A DNA stretch of 64,000 nucleotides from Salticus scenicus (Eukaryota; Arthropoda; Arachnida; Araneae; Salticidae): assembly GCA_963930645.1 (NCBI GenBank), contig OZ005652.1, positions 318,306,244 through 318,370,243 on the forward strand, given 5' to 3'. Shown piece after piece: positions 33,516-45,682 of this stretch. The translations under genes and the position numbers were made by a program. The notes under the pieces are model-generated. The model was not told the origin of the DNA, made no database searches, and worked only from the letters and a program-made list of their open reading frames with translations. Within the stretch, counting starts at the first letter, position 1; every line of letters begins with the position of its first letter.

Positions 33516-34806
33516 GACTTTCTTCTATATTTTCCTATATAAATTCACTCAGTTCGAATATTTTTTTTTTTTAAACTATTTATTAAAATTATTAAAATTA
33601 GACTATTTATTAAAATTTATTAAAATTTATTAAAATTATGTCCATGATGAATGCAGACGATTTTCATCTTAGAGAAAGGTAACACAAAATATGCAAAGAA
33701 ACACAGTTTAACTAACATCTTAAAATATGCCAGTTCATAATGGTTATCTCATGTATCAAGTTTCGTACAGTTAGATGCCATAGAAGTTGAAATATTGCAC
33801 TCACGTTCTCCGCAAAAGCTACACTATAGCAGTGCAACCTATTGGTAGATGTGCATCCAAATTGAATCAGCAGAATGTATCATAGAGGCTTTCACGCACA
33901 TCAAGTGTTGTTTGATTATACGCATTAGAACCTGAAATATAGTCTTCCCTTAAACTGAAGAAATCGCTGTATAGAAGCGTCACCTGTTGAACAATTACTA
34001 CTAAAAGTTTATTCGCAGTAACTTATGTCAAGGAACATCCACATGTAAATTTTTATGCAATTTTGAGCAGTAGTTCCTCAGATATAACCCTTCCTTAAAT
34101 TATGAACATCGCTGCACAGCAGCGCCAACTGTTGCGCAGTTGACCCAAAAAATTTATAGACACTAACATATGTCAAGATGCATCTAGATATAAATTTTTA
34201 TACAGTAGTTCCTGAGATGTAGCCTTTTCTTAAATTGTGGAAATCGCTGCATAGCAGCGCCATCGTTGAGCGGTTGACATCAAAAGTTGATAGGCTCTAA
34301 CTTATATCAAGTTGCATCTATATATGAATTTATATGTATTTTTGTGCGGTAGTTCCTGAGATATAGCCTTACCTTAAATTGTGGAAATCACTGTAGCGCC
34401 ACATTGAGCTGTTGACACCAAAAATTGATAGGCACAATTTATATCAAGTTGCATCTATATATGACTTCATATGCATTTTTCTGCAGTAGTTATTGAGATA
34501 TAGCTTTCACGTAAATTGTGGAAATCGCTGCCTAGCAGCGCCACCTGTTGAGCGGTTGACACCAAAGGTTGGCAAGCACTAATTTAGGTCAAGGTGCATC
34601 TATATATGGAATTGTATGCAATTCTGTGCAGCACTTCCTGAGATACAGTCGCCACAAAATTTTTGTCACACACACACAGACAGACATTTTCCAAAAATGG
34701 TCAAATGATGTTTTGGATCTCTCAAAACGTGTAAATGCACCGAAAATAGGAAGTCAAAAATTTTTACGAATCCAGTACTTTCTTCTATTGAATATAGAAA
34801 AAAGTA
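33516..34806 (+). mobile_element. Helentron-like element, copy C (different family)
   Basis: The 5' side has GACTTTCTTCTATAT at 33516. The 3' end is a palindrome at 34776-34806 with TACTTTCTTCTAT and its near-complement. Between them, five units of about 135-147 bp recur at about 33964, 34111, 34246, 34386 and 34526, each with GCAGCGCCA, GTTGA.C and GTTCCTGAGATATAG. An ACACACACAGACAGACA stretch and a TCTCAAAACGTGTAAA tail follow. The order matches copies A and B although the sequence differs. Confidence 0.6.
34776..34806 (+). other. Terminal palindrome of Helentron-like copy C
   Basis: Arms TACTTTCTTCTAT and ATATAGAAAAAAGTA pair around a short loop at the element end. Confidence 0.7.
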
Positions 34807-35215
34807 ATAACTAAATGAAGACACAAGAAGTAATAATATTGTAAAATAATTATATATCATATGCAATGCTCTTAATTTTTTTCTTTTGTATTTATGTGTC
34901 ATAACATTATCTATCATTCCAAAAAATTTCATAAAACTGTAAATCCCATTTTCTGAGAAATACGGGAATTTATTCATGCAAAAATATTTTTGGATATGAG
35001 TTTATACATGTATATATCATGGGTGCCAAGTCTCCGTTATTTTCAATGGAGGCTTCATACCGGAAAGTTTTAATAAAAGTTTTCAGTTTATTTAATTCTT
35101 TTTATGCGTTGGAAATATATGTGACAGATTCCACTTTAAAAATATTGGTGTTAAATCTGATTTAAAAATTACTAATACTGACAGCTATATATATATATAT
35201 ATATACATATACACA

Positions 35216-35445
35216 CAGCAGCGTCTCGTGAATGAAGTTTTGGGTCATCTCTATAGAGGTGACTAGATACAGTCCGTTATGATGTAAAGCTCATTAATAT
35301 GGTTGACTGTTGAACTGAGTTACATCTACTTTGTTTCTCGAATGAATTAATTAACCAGTAAGATGTATAAATATTCCAATATAATGTACTATTTCTAGCG
35401 ACCCGAACTGAGATGGTCCAAAACGTCCTCAACGCGACGCTACTG
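35216..35445. mobile_element. MITE with about 50-bp inverted repeats inside an (AT)n tract
   Basis: The left arm (35216-35267) starts CAGCAGCGTCTCGTGAATGA. The right arm (35395-35445) read inversely starts CAGTAGCGTCGCGTTGAGGA. (TA)n lies on both sides, which hides any target duplication. Confidence 0.7.
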
Positions 35446-35550
35446 ATATATATATATATATACATAACGATTACATTAATTTATAAATTACTGAAACACC
35501 AGCTGTTTTTGAAGAAAAACTGAAATAAGAGCAACAAAAAAAAAAGTGTA

Positions 35551-35589
<39 letters not shown>

Positions 35590-36396
35590 TATTAGTCTTG
35601 TAGGATAGTGTAAAGAGTCTCCGTAAGGAGTTTCAATAAAACTGAAAATAATTAACTTCGCATAGAGCATTTCAAATTCTCAAAGCGTTAAAATTTTTAT
35701 TCTGAGAAAAGAGGGTTTATATAAATATTATAACTTTGAATGTCGAATAAGTGTATACTGAAACAGTTTAAGACTTTGATAAAAGATTTAATATTACTTA
35801 TAACTTATACAGCAGTATACGTCACGTTTATGATGAAAAGAAAAAATGGTGGATTTTCTGATTGATTTTGATGAAATGAAGTTTTTTATCCCTAACTTCA
35901 AAAGAATATAATGATTAAAGTATTTGAATATTTAAATAGACTCTCTTAGCTTCATTATTTCTTTATCGTTATTATTATTATTGTGTTTTCGCATAAATTT
36001 CTTTGCATATTTCTTTTGCATGCAAATTTGTTTTTGCATAAATTTATCTTCTTCTTCTTCTTCTTTTTTATTTTATTTTATTTGTTCTAAATTGCCACCT
36101 TCTTTCGAATTTTTATGATTTTCTACTTGTGAACCTCATAGTTATTATTTATTTATTTTACTTTAAATTACTTTATTTTATTATTATTATCACTTTGCAT
36201 GTTATTTGAAACGTTATATGAATGAAATTGCTATTATGACTAATGTAGACTTGTACTTAATTATTAAATAGTTATTTCTTACACTAAAACAAATAACTTA
36301 ACATCGTTATACATTTATTTATGTTATAAGATAATTATGATAATCGTAAAAAAGAAATTTTCAGAATCATAAAATGATTTTCACCAAAAAATAATA

Positions 36397-36427
<31 letters not shown>

Positions 36428-36446
36428 GATAAATTTATGAGTTTAT

Positions 36447-36494
<48 letters not shown>

Positions 36495-36870
36495 AAATTT
36501 TATTTATAGCAAATTGTGCAAACCATGAAAATTATTTAAAGTTTTGTGTTCATTTCAGTATCTCACAATTTTTTTTTTTTTTTTTTTTTTTTTTAGTAAT
36601 ATTATTATAACTATATATACTCCCTAATTCAATTTTTTTCTTTGTAATCTTGATTTAAATTTCAATATAATTTTCAGAAATAAAAAGAATGTTATCACAA
36701 ATTTGTACACGTATGTAATTATGAACATCTTAAGATTGATTTTTAAAACGGAATTATCGTGTACCACTTTTGTCCACAACTCCTTTTCTCTGTGTATTCG
36801 TGCCCGCTGACAGCTCTCGTTTGTCGTGATAGATTCTTGCTAATGACTCCCTCCATCTCACTCTCTCTTT
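35446..36870. other. AT-rich DNA with simple repeats
   Basis: It contains (ATT)n at about 35550-35590, T26 at about 36402, (AT)n at about 36451-36492 and T24 at about 36571. No gene was seen. Confidence 0.5.
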
Positions 36871-36965
36871 CTCTCTCAGCAAAAGATGCGGAAGAGCAAA
36901 GGATCGTCGGAGGCAGAGTAGCATCTTCCAATTAAGTGGCAGTCTCGGTGTTCGCAAAAGATTGA
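36871..36965 (+). pseudogene. Possible exon relic of a trypsin-like serine protease
   Basis: A strong 3' splice-site-like tract (CTCTCTTTCTCTCTCAG) ends at 36879. The next frame reads KDAEEQRIVGGRVASSN, then an in-frame TAA, then VAVSVFAKD and TGA. RIVGG is the activation-cleavage and mature N-terminus motif of chymotrypsin-fold proteases, and a following xVxVSV strand fits the family. No catalytic His, Asp or Ser exon is visible nearby. Two stops argue for a relic, and chance resemblance is possible. Confidence 0.35.
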
Positions 36966-37385
36966 TGCGAATTGCAAAATAAGTCGCAGAACAAACTAAA
37001 TTACTCATACGCCTTTTCAGTGATTGCAGATACGTAGAAAATTTTTAAGTGACAGTGTACATCGGGAATGTTTCATATTAGGCATTGATGGGGTTTAAAT
37101 TATGGTGCAGGAAAAATTGTCGAAGATTGTTTCCAGATGATATTTGGTATCAAATATATCTTTGATGTATGGGTGCTTATTATAAACTGTTTTACATTGA
37201 ATTGGGTTGTATCTATAATTCTCAAAAATGCATTTTCTTAACAAAATATTTAGAAGTTTTAAATCTGATCCGCATTCGAGCGCGCGACATTATAATTTTC
37301 TTTGACTCCCTTGTGTTATAATTTTCTTTGAATTTCTTTTTATAAACACGTGCATTCGTTCATTGCATATAGGAAAAGCAAATGT

Positions 37386-37429
<44 letters not shown>

Positions 37430-38388
37430 TTGTTTTCTTTCATTTACATTTTTCTTTTATTTATTTTTCTTTATCTAATTATTTATTTTGTTATTAAAAA
37501 ATAAAATATTTACTTCTCAATAATTCTCAAATTACTTTTTAATAGAAACCTTTTAAAAAGGAAGGAGGTTTTTTTTTTTTTTTTTTTTTTTTGAGGGGGG
37601 GGATAAAAATTTACAAAATAAGATATGCTCGGTTGATTTTATTTAGTTGAATATTACAAAATTATGTTTTTTAATTTTTCGTTATACAATTATTTTAATA
37701 TAAATTATTATTGTTAAAAATATATTTGTTGATGTCCCATTGTATGTTAAATTTTTATTGGTAATATTTATACTCATAATTTGTTTTTAGAAAAATTCTG
37801 TAAGAGTTTTCACTCATTAAAATAATAATAATAATAATAATAAATAAATAAATAAATAATATATATATAGAGAGAGATATAAATATATATATATAAATCA
37901 CACAATTGTTTTAAAAGCTCTTAAAATATTATATGAAATCTTAGTAAAAGCCGGCAAAATCATAAGATAAATGTCTTAAATTTTATTATAGATAGGATGT
38001 TGTAATATTTCAGTTAAATGTTTGATAATACACTATTCTTTAATATACTATTCTTTTTATTATCATCCGAAAAATTGACCATAATACAGAGCAATATTTA
38101 AATAATCTCTATATATTTTTTAAAAAAAAATTCCTGTCACTGGCGTCAATTTTTTTTGTCTGCCACAGCATCTTCTAGCGGAGGGCAGGTTCCTTCATGT
38201 AATGAGAAGTATCACTAAGTTCTACATGCTCCAAGAAAGACATTTCAGCTGCTTAGAAATTTTTATCATTTTTATTAAAAAAGTTATCAACTAAAAACGA
38301 CAAGTTTATGAAGGTACTATATTTGCCATTTTGAAAAAAGTTTCTCCCAGTGACGTTGTTCTCCGGTCATGAAGTCATTTTACTCGGA
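36966..38388. other. AT-rich DNA with homopolymers
   Basis: It contains T33 at about 37391, a T-run followed by G8 at about 37570-37602, and (AAT)n with (AT)n near 37820-37900. No gene was seen. Confidence 0.45.
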
Positions 38389-38411
38389 AAAATTAAAATA
38401 TGATCCATGGT

Positions 38412-38760
38412 TGTATGTATGTAGGTAGGTAGGTAGGTAGGTAGGTAGGCAGGTAGGTTGGATTTAACGTCGCACCAGTACTGCGCTATGGGTAATTGGC
38501 GACGGTCTGGGACGCACCACTAGAGATGTTCCGGAGACATGCCATCACAGTTTTGATCCTTCACGGAGGGTTTGATCCCCGCTTTGGTAATCCTCAGAGG
38601 TTTAATTTTGATTGGAACATGGAGGACTTTGCGGCCGCGACAGATTTTATGTGCACCAGCCACCATTAGTGTATACGACGGTCTTTGGCCGGTTCAAGTA
38701 CCGAATCGGCAATCTTGCAATTACGTGCTCGGCGCTTTAAAGACTAGGATACCATGGTCC
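38412..38760 (-). mobile_element. tRNA-derived SINE, near full length
   Basis: It matches the 14.4-kb SINE along its whole length: an A-box-like ATCCTAGTC, B-box-like GATTCGGTAC, then the body, ending in GTGCGACGTTAAATCCAACC and a (CCTA)n tail seen here as GGTAGG repeats. The promoter boxes are degraded. Confidence 0.8.
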
Positions 38761-38860
38761 GAAAACATAGATGTAAAGAAGAAAGAAAATAAATATCAAC
38801 TTTTTTTCTCTACTTTAAGAAAATTAATTTTCTTACACGGGAAAATTAAAATATGATCCA

Positions 38861-38946
38861 TGGTTGTAGGTAGGTAGATAATTAGGTAGGTTGTGTTTGA
38901 CGTCGCACCATTACTGCGCTATGGATAATTGGCGACGGTCTGGGAG
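38861..38946 (-). repeat. SINE 3' end only, second copy with the same flank
   Basis: Only the tail side of the SINE is present (GTCGCACCATTACTGCGC, GGCGACGGTCTGGGA). The flank AAATTAAAATATGATCCATGGTTGTA, seen before 38412, is repeated here just before the tail, about 455 bp away. That points to a partial segmental duplication rather than a second transposition. Confidence 0.7.
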
Positions 38947-39256
38947 ATTAGTAACGGTCCATTGAGATTAGTATCCACCAAATTTAATATACATAAACTT
39001 TAAAAATTGTACTGGTGTAAAATTTAAAAAATTAAATGATAAATTCATTTCGTGGTTTTTTTTTTTATTACACCGATTTCTTAAATGTGTTTTTTTTACG
39101 CGTATTAAAAATAGGAAAATAATAAAAAAAAAAAAAGTATTAATTAAATTAAAATTATACTTTAAAAAAAATTAAAGAACACGTTTTTATTGAAATGTGA
39201 ACTACAAAGCACAAAATATCTATCTTTATAGTATTACAATGCAGGGTAAGAGAAAT

Positions 39257-39275
39257 TAGTGTGAGTGACACACTA
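39257..39275. other. Short hairpin shared with 45.67 kb
   Basis: TAGTGTGAGTGACACACTA pairs GTGTG/CACAC-type arms. The flank CAGGGTAAGA on its left also occurs at 45.65 kb, so it is a dispersed repeat end rather than chance. Confidence 0.5.
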
Positions 39276-39420
39276 TAATATTTACATACTTTTAAATCTT
39301 TAACTAAATAAAAACGTGTTAAAAAGTCTAGAAATTACGTAATATTAACTGAATAAATAACATAATGATGGAATGAGAAATAAATAATTTAGAATTAAAC
39401 AAAAACCATTTTAAAAAAAT

Positions 39421-39491
39421 CTCCCCTGACTGGGCTCGAACGTTAGACCTTTAGGTTCGTAGCACGGAGCTTTACCTCACAGCCACAGCAT
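39421..39491 (-). other. tRNA-like sequence, arginine-ACG-like, pseudogene or SINE head
   Basis: On the minus strand TGGCTGTGAGGTAAAGCTC resembles a D-arm/A-box, CTACGAA an anticodon loop with ACG, and ACGTTCGAGCCC a T-arm/B-box. The anticodon stem is imperfect and the acceptor arms do not pair well, so it is not called as a functional tRNA. Confidence 0.45.
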
Positions 39492-39734
39492 TCACGTAGG
39501 AAAAGTCTTTTTTTACAATATAGATTTTTTGTTTGCTCCCAGAGCGGTTACAAACATACATACAAACATACATACAGGTGAAGCTAATAAAAGCCTGTTA
39601 AAAAAAATAAGTATAAAAGAATTCAGATTCAAAAGGCTGTAAAAATGTATGTAAATTTCCTTTTATTTGATCAAATAAATTTTGAGTCATGTTTAAAAAG
39701 TCATCGATACGAGGTATGAGTGGCTATATGCTAA

Positions 39735-39738
<4 letters not shown>

Positions 39739-39790
<52 letters not shown>
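39739..39790. repeat. (AT)n/(GT)n microsatellite
   Basis: About 40 bases of AT repeats followed by GTGTGTGTGT. Confidence 0.9.
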
Positions 39791-40030
39791 ATATGTATAT
39801 TAAAGCTCTAGATTAGCCGTCGTCAGTCGCCAAAATAATAATCCCTAGTCGCCAAAAGTGGAGATGATGTTTCATATTTTTCAACAAGTACGGAATAGGC
39901 GTAATTCTTACGGGGGACGATACGAAACTAGGGAAAGATGTGAAAAGCTACGAAACAGAGCTTTTCTCACCGGATTTTTTAAAACTTTTAAATATTTTGC
40001 TATTTCAAAGGATTTTCGTGAAGGTACACA

Positions 40031-40235
40031 CACTGAGGAAAAAAAAGTACCGCTTTCATCTAGAACGAATAAGTGGTCTGTTTTTAAATCCCTAAACTAG
40101 AAACATAGATTTCCGAGCTATGCATATAAGGCAAGCCAATAAGCTGAATAGACGAAATGATCGAGAATTTCCAGTCTATACATTTCTAGATTATGAAACA
40201 ACATTCTGAATATTCTGAATCATTTGTATTGCGAG
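40031..40235 (+). mobile_element. MITE family F, left-half copy
   Basis: It starts CACTGAGGAAAAAAAAGTA and follows the 14.76-kb copy through TTCATCTAGAACGAATAAG, TAGATTTCCG and TTTGTATTGCGAGAA. It then stops, so the right half is missing. Confidence 0.6.
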
Positions 40236-42100
40236 AATGCATTTAAGGGTTAAAGAGTTGAATCATATTTTTATACTATTTCTTAAAGTATCTAATTCTA
40301 TTTTTAATGAGGTGGAAGTAATATGTTCTGTGAATCTATCTCTTTTGATTATGTAAATAGATATAAATTATTAAGTTTTATATATATGTATATATAAATA
40401 ACACAGAATTTACTTACATACTTACACATATGCGCATATTTACCTTATAGTCACAAATACACTTAGATAATTACACAATTAGAGAAATATGAGCTATTCA
40501 TTCAACTTCTTGTCCTGTTTTACCAAGAAATTTTAAAAATGTTTTAAGTGTATTTCTTACCTTCTGTATACCTATACAGATATACTTAAAAAAAAAATCA
40601 TTTGCAATTTTCTATAAGAGTTTTGATGAAAATATGGAAATTTATGCTTTTACAAGAAAACAATATGTTTTCCTACTTATATTTCATGGCTTTATTTTCA
40701 AAGCAATAAAATAATTCATTAAATTGTAAATAATATTAAATTAATATTATGAAAGCAGAAAATTGTTAAAAAGACTTTTCAAAATGTATAATTTTATTTA
40801 AATTAAAAATTTTTATCCGTATACACGTGCCTAGTAAAAATTGTCAATTAAAAAACATTTTCGATTGAATAAGCTAATTTTTTAAAATAGTTCTTGATTT
40901 CGTTTATACACGTTATAAACTGATTTCAAAATGTAGTTTTGCATAAATTTCGACTTTTAAAATTCAATAATTTCTTTACTTTAAATATATGGGCACAAAA
41001 TTTATTCTAATTAAACTTATAAATTACCAGATTTATAAAACGACAAAGGCTTCCAAAGAATCTCATAAAAATGTACAAAACACATTATCTTGTGTTTATT
41101 TTTATAAAATAGAAGAATTCATAAGTATTTTGATTATTAAAAAAAGTAGTTTGCGTTTCATTCAACCAATTAAAAGAGTTTTTCCGAAAAATATACGTGC
41201 TGGTAAATTCTCTGGTGAATTAAAACTCGCTTGTAGAATAAAAATCTAATTTCAGCGTAAAGTTTTACCAAAATGTAGAAGGAATATTCATTGCAAATAT
41301 GCAGAATATCTCGAGAATGGGTAGGTAGTGAAGTTCATTAAAATTAGCCAAAAGCTAAATTTAATATCATTTCATAAAAAGCAGTTGTTTTCCATCTAAA
41401 AGAAAGAAACTGTTAAATCCGTAAAATAAAATTTAAAAAAAAAAGCTATAAAATAATCATACGAGTTATTAATTCCAAAAATCTTTTTTTAATTTTAATT
41501 TGATTTCGCCGTAGCTGGTTATTTGACTTGCAAAAGATGAGTTGTTTTAAAAACGAAATTCAGTCTTTGCATTTAAGTAATTCCTCAAAAGGTATAAAAT
41601 ATTTATGGAAGTTAGAACAAATTATTTAATCCTTTTCTTTGGTTTGTGCACCATTTATAATACGTGTTTTAATTATTAAAAGAAACACAGGTCAAAACAT
41701 TTGTTGAATGCTGTAACCGCTGGGGAGTACATGACGAAAATTCATGAATCACTTGGTTGGCATTATAACTATATGTGCGAGGAAGCTGACAAAATTTTAA
41801 AAATTGTCATTTAAGTCAAAGCGAATAGTCTAAGTAAATAAAAAAAAAAATCCATATTTTAATTTTTACAGGCATTTAAGCTATGGAAAATAAATATAAT
41901 TTTCTCAAGAACTATATTTCACATTTTAAAAATTCATATTGGTGATTTATTGACTAATTTACACTTTTCCAAGCATGTAGTATTTAGGAAAATTACTGAA
42001 GTTATATATTATTTAAAGTGCATTTAAAACGAAAAAAATATATGAATCAACATAGTGGCTGTAAAATCATTTTAAAATGTAAGGAAAATATACATTGGTA
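40236..42100. other. AT-rich DNA, nothing recognised
   Basis: Short frames such as that at 40989-41249 have AT-driven composition and no recognisable motif. Confidence 0.4.
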
Positions 42101-43386
42101 CATCTCCAGTTGTGGGCACCCCAACATATCTTTTAACAAAAAGTAAATATGGTGAATTTGAGTATTGTCAAACATGTATTCTAACAGTACGCAGTTATGG
42201 CGCTAACACCGAACTGAATAGACACATTCGCTTAGCAAGTGCAAGCATCGAAACAAAATTTTGAACAAAAAGCAACACAAAAGTAATTTCTGAATTTTTT
42301 CAATGTGCAATAAGTCAAAGTGAATTAATTGTAATATATATGAATATATATGTGTAATATATATTCATGCAGTATATTCAATATATTTTGTAATGCAATA
42401 TCGAATTAAGCCAAAATTTTGAATGAAAATAGTTTTTCTGTCATTATCAAAGTGACTGTCATTCCCAGTTGTGGGCGCCTTCATGTAGCCGGTTGTAGGC
42501 ACCCATGTTTCTTTCATTTAAAGCATGCTTTTGACTTAAAAATTGTGAAATATGGTCGTTTAAAACAACATAACATATTTTATTTGTGTTTTAAGTATTT
42601 TTAGGCATTTTTAGGCTTTTTTAGCCAAGGCAACCCCGGAAAAGTCAATCGATCCAAAATAAATGCATTTTAAGGCTATGGTTAAAGCCATTTAGGATTG
42701 CTTAGTATATACGAAATTCATAAAATCGACTGACCGATAATATGGACCTCCTCGCAGCTTCTGTGTCCATACAGAAGAAGCCTAGAAAAAGTAAAGGTTC
42801 ACCTGTCAAACTGCTGACCAAGCGCGCTAAAAATAGAAACATTCACAATCAGAAGATGATGTCGATTTCTGCATGGAGCACCTGCTACCATGCCGAACAA
42901 GAGCAAATTCAGTCAAATGCAACGAGTATGATCGTCTGGTACATTTGAAATGTGCCAATATGCATGAAAATTATTTTATTTACAAGCATTGCACTTCTGA
43001 TTTGAAGGATGAAGAAGATGACGAATAAAATTGGAAAAATGCAATTTTCTGTTATTATTTCGGCAACTGACTCCTTACAAAATGAATAAGTTTTGTTGTT
43101 TTCTGTATTTATGCTGGTTTTTCTTATTATTTTCCCATTTTTAGCGGATTTTTCAAGTGTGCCCACAACCGGGTACAAAATTTTCTTTAGCAAAAAACGA
43201 TCACTTCACAAAATTGGTAATAATTTTTTTCTGGTTGACGGAATCAATACTGTTACTTCATCAAACGTTAGCTAATGGTTTTAGATTTCCATTGGTATTC
43301 ATATTTTTGCATGATATCTATTCTATCATATAACTTTTGATAGAATAGAATAGCTAAATTCAAAACTGTGCCCACAACCGGAGATG
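42101..43386. mobile_element. pogo/Tigger-like deletion derivative
   Basis: The left end CATCTCCAGTTGTGGGCAC and the right end GTGCCCACAACCGGAGATG are inverse. TA precedes the left end; the right flank is TT, one change from TA. Copies of the end motif recur inside: CCAGTTGTGGGCGCC and CCGGTTGTAGGCACCC near 42466-42505, and GTGCCCACAACCGGG near 43160. The only coding remnant is a PHD-like C-terminus, so the catalytic core has been deleted. Confidence 0.65.
42742..43028 (+). pseudogene. PHD-like C-terminus of a pogo-type transposase
   Basis: The first frame carries a basic stretch, KKPRKSKGSPVKLLTKRAK. After a frameshift near 42855 a Cys/His series follows: DFCMEHLLPCRTRANSVKCN, then LVHLKCANM, then FIYKHCTSDL and an acidic EDDE end at 43028. 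Spacing resembles the PHD-type zinc finger at the end of many pogo/Tigger transposases, although some Cys positions are changed (NEY for NEC, YKHC). Confidence 0.55.
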
Positions 43387-44489
43387 TTCCCCTAAATCTT
43401 AAATTTCCATTACTCTAAATACCCATAGTTATCAATATCCATATATTCAATTCTTATTAAGAACATTAAGTGAGTAATATTTCGTTAGTACGAATATGAC
43501 AGCTCATTCATTCTTTATTTGTTTGCTTGTTCTTTCTTACATCTATTTTTTGGATTCTCTATTTTTAATATTCATATACTTTCAAATATATTCTGCATAA
43601 TTTCTTCAGTGTAATTTTATTTCTTACATTAAATTTTCTATTTTCTATATAATTGTTATTAGACTAAGTTTAGTTATATTATATAACTTGGAATAAAAAA
43701 GGCGCGACAAGAAGAATTATAACTGTTGTTAATATTATTATTCATCTTATATATATATATATATGTATACAGTAATACAATAATATAATAATATCAGTGA
43801 AAAAAAATTTTGAAATTCAAAGATGATTCAACCTCAGCATTAAAACAATTATTCAGATCATAATCGCAGACTACTCATATCAAATCAGAAAAGAATTAAA
43901 GATAAATCGAAATGAATTTTGGAAATTGGAATGAGAAAAAAGTATAATTTGCATTCTAACGTTTTCAAGGGCCTGGTATAATGCAAATATGCTAAGAAAT
44001 GGATGATATGTGCTTATTTTGATGAATATTATTTAACATCTTTAAGTTTAACATCTTAATAAAATATAGAATCTTCAGGTATTACAGCGAGCGAGATGTT
44101 GAAGAGTCTACATATATTATTTATATTACAATGTTTAGCATCTTGGTATATTCTAGTAAAGTCCTCTTAAAGATCTGACGATTTTAAGACAGGCTTTTTC
44201 TTTTGTTATATGTATATCATTTGTTTACTATTAAAAATAGTTATATTTCTTTTAAATCTTTATTTGAATTAGGAATTGTAAAATTATATTAATATAACAA
44301 TGTTATTTTAATAGCATAAAATTTTATAACATTCTTTTCCAAGAGTTTGTCTTTATGACAGTTGCCTTATCACATGTACTCCAGTAAAAACACACTGGAT
44401 TAATATAATTGTACATTTATTATAATAGTTTCATAAATCTCATGAACAATATTTTTTTTTAATAATAAAATGTATATCACCTAGCTAAT
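43387..44489. other. AT-rich DNA, nothing recognised
   Basis: No gene or element boundary was recognised. Confidence 0.4.
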
Positions 44490-44810
44490 TACTTTGTCTT
44501 ACCCATAAGGTAGAGAAAGTATTGGTTTTGGGCCAAATTTTCGAAAGCGGGTTTTGTTATATTTACACGTTTTGAAGTCCCCTGAATCCAAAAATCATAT
44601 TTTTAGCGGGTGGTCTGTGTGTGTGTCTGTGCGTCTGTCTGTTATCAGCATATCTCAAGAACAAATCGTAGCAGAAAGTCCAAACTTGGCATTCTAAATG
44701 TATATGATATAGGGATCCTACACTAAGCTTTTCATTGAGATGGAGCAAATGCTTCGTGTACAGGGACTCTCAAGGGAATTCAAAAACATTACGTCTATGG
44801 GCGGAAATTG
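44490..44810 (-). mobile_element. Helentron-like element D, terminal part
   Basis: A palindrome at 44490-44521 (TACTTTGTCTTACC / GGTAGAGAAAGTA) marks the end. Inward from it, on the minus strand, come the tail with CTTCAAAACGTGTAAAT, an ACAGACACACACACAGACC stretch and TTGTTCTTGAGATATGC. That is the same order as in copies A-C. Tandem units and the other end are not found, so it is truncated or diverged. Confidence 0.5.
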
Positions 44811-45524
44811 CAGGTAAGTAGAGTTTAACAGCTATAGACTGCACTAAAACAAATAAAATGAGTACGTATTTTTTATATGCGTAAAAACATGTGTCATGTA
44901 GAATATGTTTGGGAAATCATTCACTGTTCATTTACAGGTCTACACAAAAGGACTAGGTTATAGTGCGACAATAGCTGAAAATTGATGAAAATGTATTTCA
45001 GGTTGTGTCGTGTGTTATTACTACAGGTTTATATTTAGGTGCACCATACGTTCTGTACATAATCTTCAAAAGATATACATGGCTGCTAATATTTAAGCAA
45101 AAATATGCTTTTTTATTGTTAGTGGAAGTGCTTTCCTATAATATTTTATCATGTCCTGGAAAGCTGCTCTGGAAGTGAAATTAATTCCTCATAGACCTTT
45201 TGTAAATGATATAAGTTTTAAAGCTGAATATTCATTGTTTGTTTTTTGCATATTTACATGTTTTGAATCTTTCTGATTACCGAAGTCAAATTTATAACGG
45301 TTGATCTTTGTCTGTATCTTTTAGAGTAACTTGAAAATGAATAATTTCAGGAGATCCAAAAGTTGCATTTTCAAGTTAATATAAGTTTGTTACTAGAAAA
45401 TTTTGATCAAGACGGACAAGTTTCAAAGAATGTTGCGTGTCAAATTATCTGAATAATTTTAAGTGAACTTTTAATTTTAATAAAAGATTTAAATACTATA
45501 TAAATGTAGGTGGAGTAATGAAAC

Positions 45525-45540
45525 GGGGGGTAGCCCCCCC
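45525..45540. other. GC-clamp hairpin, second locus
   Basis: Six G, TAG, then seven C in AT-rich DNA, related to the hairpins at 1926 and 48814. It is followed by TCACACAGATATAAT. Confidence 0.6.
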
Positions 45541-45664
45541 TCACACAGATATAATTATCATATAAACTCTTCCGAAGCCTAATTTGAATTTTTTTAACGT
45601 AGGTTTACATATGAATTCCCGTTATCGTACCTCTTAATATTAAATTTCAGGGTTAAGATAAAGT

Positions 45665-45682
45665 CGTGTGAGTGACACACTA
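45665..45682. other. Short hairpin shared with 39.26 kb
   Basis: CGTGTGAGTGACACACTA preceded by CAGGGTTAAGATAAAG, matching 39241-39275. Confidence 0.5.

Noticed and set aside
36743..37008. Minus-strand frames of 62-84 codons
   Set aside because: They run through the (GA/CT)n tract and oppose the more informative RIVGG plus-strand frame.
39421..39491. Functional tRNA-Arg gene
   Set aside because: The anticodon stem mispairs and the acceptor stem is not formed; kept only as a tRNA-like feature.
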